Assembly (NCBI GenBank): GCA_900491605.1
Contig: UESW01001616.1
Span: 340,426-404,425 of the forward strand
DNA: 64,000 bases
Reading direction: 5' to 3'
Origin: Calamus simplicifolius
Taxonomy: Eukaryota; Streptophyta; Magnoliopsida; Arecales; Arecaceae
Part shown: in pieces, positions 55,961 through 64,000 of the stretch
Layout of the letters: every line of letters begins with the position of its first letter
Numbering within the stretch: the stretch's first letter is position 1
Made by a program: the position numbers and the translations under genes
Notes under the pieces: generated by a model
What the model was told of the DNA's origin: nothing
Databases searched by the model: none
Seen by the model: only the letters and a program-made list of their open reading frames with translations

Positions 55961-57710
55961 ATGGCAACACAAGCCAGCTCGAGTTTTGCTGAGGGCCATT
56001 CTACAAATAGACCACCCTTATTTAATGGTTCCAACTATTCATATTGGAAAGCAAGAATGAGGATATTCATTCAAGCTTCAGATTATGAATTGTGGAGTGT
56101 CATAATTAATGGACCTAGTACACCCACACACTTAGTTGATGGTTCTATAGTTCCTAAGCCCGAAAGGGATTGGAATGAAAATGATAGGAAGATGGCTCAG
56201 CTTAATGCAAAAGCCATGAATGTTTTATATTGTTCTCTTGATGCTAATGAATTTAATCGTATCTCTACCTGTAATTCCGCTAAAGAGATATGGGATAGAT
56301 TAGAGGTTACCCATGAGGGAACCAACCAAGTTAAAGAATCTAAGATTAATATACTTGTGCATAAATATGAATTGTTTAGCATGGAACAATCTGAAACCAT
56401 AACATGCATGTATACTAGATTTACTGATATTGTTAATGGTTTGAAGAGTCTTGGAAAAACCTATACTAATGCTGATTTGGTTCGCAAAATTCTTAGGTCA
56501 CTACCAAGATCATGGGAAGCCAAAATGACAGCCATTCAAGAAGCCAAAGATCTAAACACTTTACCTTTGGAAGAGCTTCTTGGATCCCTTATGACCCATG
56601 AATTGACAATGAAGCAACATGTGGAGGAGGATAGCAAAAAGAAGAAGACAATTGCCCTCAAGGCTGCAGAAGTTGAAGATAGCAGCAGCGATGATGAGGA
56701 TGATGATGAAGACACAGCTCTTCTAGCAAGAAAATTTAAGAAATTTATGAGGAGAAAGAAACCCTTCCACAAAAAGAAATTTGGAAATAAGATGGAAGGA
56801 GAAAAGGAAAAAGATAAGGACAAGGACAAAGAGAAAGACCCCTTGATCTGTTATGAATGTAAGAAACCGGGGCATTATAGATATGATTGTCCGCAATTGA
56901 AAAAGACTTTCAAGAAAAAGAAGAAAGCGTATGTTGCAACTTGGAGCGACAGTGATGAATCTTCTTCCGAAGAAGAAGAACAAAAGAGGTTGCCAACATT
57001 TGTTTTATGGCGAACGACGACGACGAGGTAAGTTCTGAAAACCCTTGTGATGATTTTGCTTTTGATGAATTATTTGAAGCCTTCAATGAACTTGTAGATG
57101 ATTTTAAAATTTTGAAAAAGAAATATAAATCTCTGAAAACTGAAAACATAAACTTAATTAAAGAGAAAAATGAAGTGATGCTTGCAATTAAAGATTTAAA
57201 AGGTAAAAAGGAGATGTTTCTTAAAGAAAAGGATGATTTTACTCATGAAATTAATATACTAAAATCTGAAAACGAAAATCTAATAAAAGATTTGAAAAAG
57301 CAAATACAAACTCTATCTTTGGAAATGAACAGCATATTGTAGAAAATGAATTTCTAAAGAAAGAAGTTAAAAAATACAAAGATATTGTTGATAAATTCAC
57401 CTTAAGTTCTACTAAACTAAACATGATTTTAGAAAGTCAAAAAGCAGTTTTTGATAAGGCTGGATTAGGATATAATACATTTAGAAAACAAAAATCTTTG
57501 AAAAACATTTTTGTACGTGCTAGCCAAAGTAACATCACTTGTTTTAAATGCAATTTAAAAGGGCATAAATCATTTGAATGTAATTTACAAAAACCAAATA
57601 AGAATTTAAATTTTAAAGGGAAGAAAATATGGGTTCCAAAAGGAACAATATTTGTTGCTACTAACCATGAAGGACCCAAGAAAGCTTGGGTACCTAAACA
57701 TAAAGTTTGA
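55961..57710 (+). pseudogene. SIRE-3 gag (one homopolymer frameshift; tail in a second frame)
   Basis: ATG 55961 opens 356 codons: the Gag domain (PPLFNGSNYSYWKARMRIF, KESKINILVHKYELFSMEQS, LGSLMTHELTMKQH), an acidic run (DSSSDDEDDDED), a basic run (RKFKKFMRRKKPFHKKKF) and knuckle CYECKKPGHYRYDC (56849-56890). One A is missing from a run at about 56990 compared with SIRE-2; the frame goes on at 57007 into a coiled coil ending at a stop at 57340-57342. The second knuckle CFKCNLKGHKSFEC (57539-57580) is in the next frame and ends at TGA 57708-57710. Gag of soybean SIRE1 is reported to bind dynein-light-chain-8-like proteins. Confidence 0.92.
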
Positions 57711-60700
57711 TTTTATTGCAGGAATGTCTTGTGGCCAAAAGATCAAAGAGAAAGTGGTATCTTGATAGTGGCTGCTCAAGACATATGACGGGTGACAAAG
57801 AAGAATTCATCACCCTTGAAGAAAAGAAAGGAGGAGTTGTTACGTTCGGTGATAATGGTAAAGGTCAGATTATGGGCCTTGGTAAAATCCGTATAACTCC
57901 ATCCACTTTTATAGATAATGTACTTTATGTTGATGGTTTGAAGCATAACTTAATTAGTATAAGCCAATTGTGCGATAAAGATTTTAAAGTATCATTTGAA
58001 ACTTCTTTCTGCACAGTATCTAATTCCATTGATAATAGCATTGTATTTACTGGTTATAGACATGGCAATGTTTACTTGGTTGATCTAGATAAATTATCTA
58101 TGAGTGATCATTGCTTAATTGCTGATAATGCTAATATGAATGAAATTGGATGGTTATGGCATCGTAGATTAGGTCATGCAAGCACACACCTAATTTCAAA
58201 ACTAATTAAAATGGACTTAGTTAAAGGGTTACCTAAAATAGATTTTGAAAACAACAAAATATGTGATGCATGTCAATTTGGAAAACAAACAAGAAGTTCT
58301 TTCAAATCTAAAAATGTTGTTTCAACTTCTAGGCCATTAGAGCTACTTCACATGGACCTTTTTGGACCAACTAGAACCACAAGTCTAGGAGGAAAGAAAT
58401 ATGGTCTTGTGATTGTAGATGATTACTCTAGATACACTTGGGTATTGTTTTTAGCTCACAAAGATGAGACTTTCTCGATATTCCTGAAATTCTTTAAGAA
58501 AGTCACAAATGAGAAAAACACTACCATAGTGTCTCTAAGAAGTGATCATGGAACTGAATTTGAAAATCACCTATTTGAAAATTTTTGTGCTGAAAATGGT
58601 ATTAATCATAATTTTTCTGCACCTAGGACCCCACAACAAAATGGTGTTGTAGAAAGGAAAAACAGGACTTTAGAAGACATGGCCCGTACCATGCTATGTG
58701 AAAGCAACCTACCAAAGTACTTTTGGGCGGAAGCTATAAACACGGCATGTTACATTTTAAATAGAGCCCTAATAAGACCAATACTTAAGAAAACACCTTA
58801 TGAACTATGGCAAAACAGAAAACCTAATATTAGATATTTTCATGCATTTGGTTGTAAATGTTTTGTTCATAATAATGGTAAAAATAATTTAGGCAAATTT
58901 GATGCTAAATCTGATGAAGGAATATTCTTAGGATATTCAACAACTAGTAAAGCATATAGAGTATTTAACAAGAAAACTTTAATTGTTGAAGAATCCATTC
59001 ATGTAGTTTTTGATGAATCTTTAGCAACTAGTTCCGAAAAGTTTGATGATGAGGAAGATACAAACATAATTGAGAAAGATCTTGAAAAATTAAATATTGA
59101 TGTATCTTCAGATCATGAGCAAGAGGCTAAAGATAATGATTCACCTAAGGATGATGATACTAACACTAATCATAATGATATAGATCTTCCTAGAGATTGG
59201 AGATACGCTTATAGTCACCCTAAGGAATTGATTATAGGTGATCCATCTCAAGGAATAAGAACTAGATCATCTATGAGAAATATTAGTAATCATCTTGCAT
59301 TTGTATCACAAATTGAACCTAAAACTATTGAAGAAGCTGAAAAAGATAATAATTGGATGTTAGCTATGCAAGAAGAATTAAATCAATTTACTAGAAATAA
59401 TGTATGGACATTAGTAGAAAGACCTAAAGATCATTCTGTTATAGGATCAAAATGGGTATTTAGAAATAAACTAGATGAAAATGGCATAGTAATTAGAAAC
59501 AAAGCTAGATTAGTTGCAAAAGGATATAATCAAGAAGAAGGTATTGATTTTGATGAAACCTTTGCACCAGTAGCTAGATTAGAAGCCATTAGACTATTAC
59601 TTGCATTTGCATGTCACATGAATTTCAACTTATTTCAAATGGATGTAAAGAGTGCTTTTTTAAATGGATTTATAAATGAAGAAGTGTATGTAGAACAACC
59701 ACCAGGTTTTGAAGATCATGAATTTTCAAATCACGTTTTTAAATTGCACAAAGCATTATATGGTTTGAAACAAGCACCTAGAGCATGGTATGATAGATTA
59801 AGTAAATTCTTAATTGAAAATGATTTTATAAGAGGAAATGTAGATAAAACATTATTTTTGAAAAGAAAAAGTAAAGATTTATTAGTAGTTCAAATATATG
59901 TTGATGATATTATTTTTGGTGCTACTAACAATCTTCTATGTCAAGAATTTGCTAAGTTGATGCAGGGTGAGTTTGAAATGAGCATGATGGGAGAACTCAA
60001 CTTCTTCCTTGGACTCCAAATCAAACAAGAAAAGGAAGGGATTTTCATCAACCAAACCAAGTACACGAAGGAACTACTCAAAAAGTTTGGTATGGATTCA
60101 ATGAAACCCCTTGGAACTCCAATGAGTCCTTCATGCAAGTTAGACAAAGATGAGGAAGGTAAGAAAGTTGATCAAAAGTATTATCGAGGTATAATCGGAT
60201 CTCTACTCTACTTAACTGCTAGTAGACCTGATATAATGTTCTCTGTTTGTCTATGTGCTAGATTTCAATCAGAACCTAAAGAATCTCACTTAATTGCTGT
60301 TAAAAGAATATTAAGATACTTAAATGGAACAAAAAATGTAGGTTTATGGTATTCTAGAGACTCAACATTGAACTTAATTGCATATTCTGATTCTGATTAT
60401 GCTGGATGTAAGTTAGATAGGAAAAGCACAAGTGGTGCATGCCAATTCTTAGGAAGTAACTTAATCTCATGGTTTAGCAAAAAGCAAAATTCAGTTGCAT
60501 TATCAACTACTGAAGCTGAATATGTTGCAGCTGGAAGTTGCTGTGCTCAAATCCTATGGATTAAGCGACAACTTGAAGACTATGGTATCACACTTGACAA
60601 AACACCTATAAAATGTGACAATACAAGTGCAATTAATCTAACAAAAAATCCAATTCAACATTCTAGGACAAAACACATAGAAATTAGATATCATTTTATT

Positions 60701-60844
60701 AGAGAACATGTAACTAATGGAGAAATATGTCTTGATTATGTTAATACTGAAGATCAATTAGCAGATATATTTACAAAACCCTTGAGTGAAGAAAGATTCT
60801 GTTATCTTAGAGGAGAGTTAGGGATTTGTGATCCATTAGAATGA
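57707..60844 (+). CDS. pol: SIRE-3 pol polyprotein: protease, integrase, RT, RNase H
   Basis: An uninterrupted 1045-codon frame. Residue positions count from 57707, where the frame opens; the true first residue is unknown because pol is normally made fused to Gag. Protease DSG is at 20-22. Integrase has its His pair at 152 and 157, Cys pair at 186 and 189, and core Asp217, Asp280, Glu316 (35 residues between the last two). RT has Asp646 in FQMDVKSAF and the YVDD box at 731-734. RNase H has Asp895, Glu936 and Asp971 in the expected motifs. The end TKPLSEERFCYLRGELGI is of SIRE type. All catalytic residues I can identify are present, so pol could be functional. It is in the -1 frame relative to the gag tail, overlapping it by about seven bases. 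Confidence 0.95.
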   Translation: MILLQECLVAKRSKRKWYLDSGCSRHMTGDKEEFITLEEKKGGVVTFGDNGKGQIMGLGKIRITPSTFIDNVLYVDGLKHNLISISQLCDKDFKVSFETSFCTVSNSIDNSIVFTGYRHGNVYLVDLDKLSMSDHCLIADNANMNEIGWLWHRRLGHASTHLISKLIKMDLVKGLPKIDFENNKICDACQFGKQTRSSFKSKNVVSTSRPLELLHMDLFGPTRTTSLGGKKYGLVIVDDYSRYTWVLFLAHKDETFSIFLKFFKKVTNEKNTTIVSLRSDHGTEFENHLFENFCAENGINHNFSAPRTPQQNGVVERKNRTLEDMARTMLCESNLPKYFWAEAINTACYILNRALIRPILKKTPYELWQNRKPNIRYFHAFGCKCFVHNNGKNNLGKFDAKSDEGIFLGYSTTSKAYRVFNKKTLIVEESIHVVFDESLATSSEKFDDEEDTNIIEKDLEKLNIDVSSDHEQEAKDNDSPKDDDTNTNHNDIDLPRDWRYAYSHPKELIIGDPSQGIRTRSSMRNISNHLAFVSQIEPKTIEEAEKDNNWMLAMQEELNQFTRNNVWTLVERPKDHSVIGSKWVFRNKLDENGIVIRNKARLVAKGYNQEEGIDFDETFAPVARLEAIRLLLAFACHMNFNLFQMDVKSAFLNGFINEEVYVEQPPGFEDHEFSNHVFKLHKALYGLKQAPRAWYDRLSKFLIENDFIRGNVDKTLFLKRKSKDLLVVQIYVDDIIFGATNNLLCQEFAKLMQGEFEMSMMGELNFFLGLQIKQEKEGIFINQTKYTKELLKKFGMDSMKPLGTPMSPSCKLDKDEEGKKVDQKYYRGIIGSLLYLTASRPDIMFSVCLCARFQSEPKESHLIAVKRILRYLNGTKNVGLWYSRDSTLNLIAYSDSDYAGCKLDRKSTSGACQFLGSNLISWFSKKQNSVALSTTEAEYVAAGSCCAQILWIKRQLEDYGITLDKTPIKCDNTSAINLTKNPIQHSRTKHIEIRYHFIREHVTNGEICLDYVNTEDQLADIFTKPLSEERFCYLRGELGICDPLE

Positions 60845-61318
60845 ATTTGAAACCCCTAAGAAAAATTATCTAGAACTCTTATCTATTCTTTGATCTTTAA
60901 GGAAATCTTATCTAGAATTCATATCTAATTGATCTATTAAAATCCAATGATTTTTTATCAATTTCTATGATCAATGTCCGGACACATTTCAGATTCTCTG
61001 AAACTTTATGTTTTTGCTCTGAAATGGTCTCGGAGCCGACTCGATCAGTATCGGAGTCGACTCCATGTTTCTGCTGAAACTCTGGAGCCGACCCCATCTC
61101 TGTGCGAGTCGACTCCACTTCGGGTTAGGTTTCTGTGACTACCCGGAGTCGACTCCACACTTTGCGGGAGCCGACTCGAAGTGGTCCCAGGTCGATTTTC
61201 TAGGGCAGAGTCGACCCTCGTTCATTTCTATCTTCTCAAATCAATCAAATCTCTCTCCAAAGATTTTCCCAACCTACCAAATCCTTAGAAACCCTTGATT
61301 AACCTTTCCACTAAATCA
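60845..61318 (+). promoter_or_regulatory. SIRE-3 pol-ORF3 spacer with palindrome array
   Basis: No gene. Seven GAGYCGAC motifs at about 61030-61220 are followed by a CT-rich leader-like stretch and the ORF3 ATG at 61319, about 105 bases from the end of the array. The minus-strand open frame at 60912-61118 is a shadow of these motifs. Confidence 0.68.
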
Positions 61319-62708
61319 ATGGCACCTAAAACCCGTGGTTCTAGCCTTGGAGCGGCCGGGATGAAAAGGAAGAAGTGAAGAAGACGGTGAGGCGTCCCGC
61401 TCGCGAACCGTCTCCGAGCATGGATTCCACCTCGTCCTCTTCAACTCCGAGTGCTTCTCCTGCTGCGGCCACCTCTCAGGTAGACCGCCTAGCCGATAGA
61501 TTATTACAACCGGGAGAAAGGTGGATTTTGAGCTATTTGAGGCGGAGGGTTTTCTTGTAGGAAGACATTAATTGAAATGGGATGGGAGAAAATGTGTTCA
61601 TTAGATTGCCCAACCTACCCGCCTTGGTTAAAGAGTTTTATAAAAATTGTCAAGAGGAGATAATGGATTGGTCAGCTTGATTAGAGGAAATAGGATAAAT
61701 GTCACAGTGGATTTACTCTCAAGACTTTTGGATCTTCAGTGTCTGGTCCTTCTACATTTTCACCTGATGATAGGAGCCCGGCTTTATCAAGATTGTTAAA
61801 TAAAGAAATTGTTGGTTTTGAAGAAGTCCAAGCAAATCAACTATCTTTGGAATTAAGGCTTCTCCATAACATATGCAGTAGGATTCTGTTCCCTAAGACT
61901 GGGAGGTTTGATTATGTATCTGAGAGAGACATTTTTGTTATGGATGCTGTAGTGGCTGGGAGACCTATCAATCTTCCGAATATGATAATTTGGTACATAG
62001 CTGACTGTGGGAGCAAGAGGAAATCAAGTCTACCCTATGGCATGATATTAACTAAGATTTTTCAAAGCCAAGGGATAATATTTCCGATAGTGAGCCATTG
62101 AGAAATTTGAGACACACTGATTACTATAGCTTGGCTACTATTCATAGGATGGGATTTGTGAAGAAAGATGGTAGATGGGAAAGGAAAAATCAGTTGGAAG
62201 ATAGAGCCGCTGATGTTGAGGCACCTGGACCTTCTGTTAGACATTCATCACCTGTGCCTCCTAGTTCTTCTGTTCCAGTTCCGGCCCCTTCTCCTGCTCC
62301 AATGTTTGATCAGCCATCTTCTTCATCAGTTGGTTTTTCGGATCTTCAGTTAGAGCAGCTCAAGAGTCTTCTTGATGCTCAAGAGGATAGAATGAAGACT
62401 GAGTTTGACAGTAAATTCATGAATCTTAAAGAAACTCTCTATTCATTAGATGATCGAATTACCAAGATTGAATCTACTCTTAGCTCCTCTACTGAGTCTT
62501 TAAGTGGTGATTTAAAGAATATTTTTGAAGAACTTAAAGACATTTGTGGAGATGGTGAGACTTATGCAAAGTGCAATGCCGAGCTTCAAGACAAGATTTT
62601 AACTGCTTGTACTTTTGTGGATGAAAGACTGAATATGTCAAGCTTCAAACTGATGGAATGAAGAACATCGTAGATCACTTAACAAGAATTGTAAGGACAC
62701 ATTTTTGA
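61319..62708 (+). pseudogene. SIRE-3 third ORF, Transposase_32-like (frameshifted)
   Basis: Starts MAPKTRGSSLGAAGMKRKK at 61319; a four-base loss after that breaks the frame compared with SIRE-2. Later pieces are clear. 61739-62101 carries LRLLHNICSRILFPKTGRFD, VAGRPINLPNMIIWYIADCG and SSLPYGMILTKIF; 62098-62661 carries RNLRHTDYYSLATIHRMGFV, a Pro/Ser-rich linker and a C-terminal helical part (LKETLYSLDDRITKIESTLS). The TGA is at 62706-62708. The middle matches, in order, what I know of the Transposase_32 'putative plant transposon protein' family. Full length would be about 450 residues. Function unknown. Confidence 0.8.
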
Positions 62709-63259
62709 TGTAATGGATGTTTAGTTTTGCAATGTAATGAAATTTATATTATGATTTACATTTTGATATAATGAAGTAATGAAAAGTTAGTTTTGAATGT
62801 TCAATGAAGTTTGAGTTTGAATGTACTTCTCTTATTTATCAATGAATCTCAGTTCATGTTAAAGCATATCTTAAATCGTGAATGTGATTGTGTTTGATGC
62901 TTCTCTACCTTTTTGTTGATAACAAAAAAGGGGGAGAGTTTTATACATGACTGTATATGCATGGGAGAAATTAAACGAATGTTATTGTATATGCATATAA
63001 TAAATAATTGAATGGGAGAGAAGGGAGTAATAATTAAACATTACACATACAGAGAATGAATGAAAAAGCAATTTAGATGAAAATGCTGAATTTTGACATT
63101 AAACTGTGTATGAGTTTAAATTGAATGAATGGGATATTTATTTGAGTTTCATAGGGGGAGCTACCTCATTCAGGGGGAGCCTAACTATGAAAATTAAATA
63201 AATTCTTCAATTAATCATGCATATACTCAATGTTTTTGTCATCATCAAAAAGGGGAGAT
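62709..63259 (+). promoter_or_regulatory. SIRE-3 3' region: hairpin, extra purine motifs and PPT
   Basis: No gene. Hairpin CTTTTTGTT/AACAAAAAAG around GAT at 62909-62930 runs into GGGGGAGAG; two AGGGGGAGC motifs lie near 63152-63180; PPT CAAAAAGGGGAGAT at 63246-63259 abuts the LTR. The same order is found in SIRE-1 and SIRE-2. Confidence 0.78.
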
Positions 63260-64000
63260 TGTTGGGGAGATTGTTGAGAAATTGTTGCCCCAATTTTATT
63301 GATTTTGATGATTACCAAAAGCCATGAGTATATTAAAAGATGCAATGAATTTATTTACATGAGCAATGAATTTATTTCTCATAATCAATGAGTATGTTAA
63401 GTATGACTATAATCAATTGGAAAGTAGCTTCAAGCTCCATGTTTAAGCTTTCAAAAAGAAATTTTTATACTTCATATTTCAATCAATGAGTTTTTGGAAC
63501 ATATCTTGAATTGATTCTTAATGTCAAATTTATTATATTCAAGTCAAAAATTGATTTAAAATTAATCTGGAACGAATTTCAAAGTCAATCAGAAAATTCT
63601 CTGATTTTTGATACGTTCCGGAGCCGACTCTAGAGTTTCAGAGTCGACTCCACTCAGTATACAGAGATTCCTGATTTTCTCGAGTCGACCCCTGTGATTT
63701 CAAGAGTCGACCCCCGATATTGTCGAGCCGACTCCATGACTGTAAGAGTCGACTCTGCTCAGACTCCAGAGAGTTATTTTTCTGAGCACTTCTCGAGTCG
63801 ACCCCTTGCTTTTCATGAGTCGACCCCCGACTGTCAGGAGCCGACACCTTATTTTTCTTGAGTCGACCCCTTAACTATCTGAATGTTTCTATTTTTGGCA
63901 TCGCGTCTTCGAGCCGACTCGCCTAAAGTTGGAGCCGACTCCAACAAATCTGGGCGTGACTTTTTCTGAATGCCAACTCAGCGCCAACGGTAATATTTTT
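63260..64000 (+). repeat. SIRE-3 3' LTR, first 741 bases
   Basis: Aligns to 54233-54973 without indels, with about three mismatches seen by eye (all within the first 125 bases). The window ends inside it, before the TATA box. Confidence 0.95.

Larger units (their letters stand above)
54233..64000 (+). mobile_element. SIRE-3: young Sirevirus-type element (3' LTR truncated by window end)
   Basis: Plus-strand element inserted in the CACTA-2 transposase: 5' LTR 54233-55895, PBS, gag, open pol, palindrome spacer, third ORF, PPT and the first 741 bases of the 3' LTR. Those 741 bases align to the 5' LTR without indels and with about three mismatches by eye, pointing to a recent insertion. Gag has one homopolymer frameshift and ORF3 several; pol is intact. 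Confidence 0.96.

Noticed and set aside
1..64000. Any host protein-coding gene or a new defence-type gene system
   Set aside because: Every coding stretch I can recognise belongs to Ty1/copia, CACTA or Transposase_24-like sequences; nothing resembling a host gene cluster is present.

Overview
The window is plant nuclear DNA made almost entirely of transposable elements nested in one another. The lineages seen (Sirevirus-type Ty1/copia with iMet primer sites, plant CACTA elements, a spliced Transposase_24-like gene) exist in angiosperms. I cannot name the species. I see no host gene, rRNA, tRNA or CRISPR. Boundaries below come from terminal TG...CA motifs, primer-binding sites (PBS), polypurine tracts (PPT) and target-site duplications (TSD) read from the sequence.

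Left block (1-15887). A decayed minus-strand Ty1/copia element (E1; left LTR outside the window, 5' LTR 15391-15887) is split by a minus-strand Sirevirus, SIRE-1 (4129-14489, TSD ATGCC, LTRs 1620 and 1619 bp).

Middle block (15888-41865). A plus-strand, intron-containing Transposase_24-like pseudogene (16950 to about 20555) has one exon cut by a solo LTR (18858-20469, TSD ACAAG); the reading frame resumes after it. Next comes a probable non-autonomous CACTA-like element (20978-40390), holding a plus-strand Ty1/copia element Copia-A (22078-39476, TSD GGCCA). The gag of Copia-A is split by SIRE-2 (24759-35404, TSD CAAGG).

Right block (41866-64000). An older Sirevirus, SIRE-4 (from 41866), is interrupted at 45514 by a CACTA element. 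This CACTA-2 has about 5 kb of subterminal repeats, including a 2.5-kb minisatellite, then a promoter, a repeat-filled leader with foldbacks and a frameshifted TNP2 transposase. The transposase is itself cut at 54233 by SIRE-3, the youngest copy, whose 3' LTR runs off the window. SIRE-3 has an uninterrupted 1045-codon pol.

SIRE-1, -2 and -3 share one architecture: LTR, PBS, gag with two zinc knuckles and a coiled coil, pol (PR-IN-RT-RNase H), a palindrome-rich spacer, a third ORF, several polypurine motifs, LTR. The third ORF resembles the 'putative plant transposon protein' (Transposase_32) family. GAGTCGACTC-type palindromes form one array in each LTR and a second array just upstream of the third ORF. 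These two features, and the foldbacks and minisatellite of CACTA-2, are the parts most worth following up.
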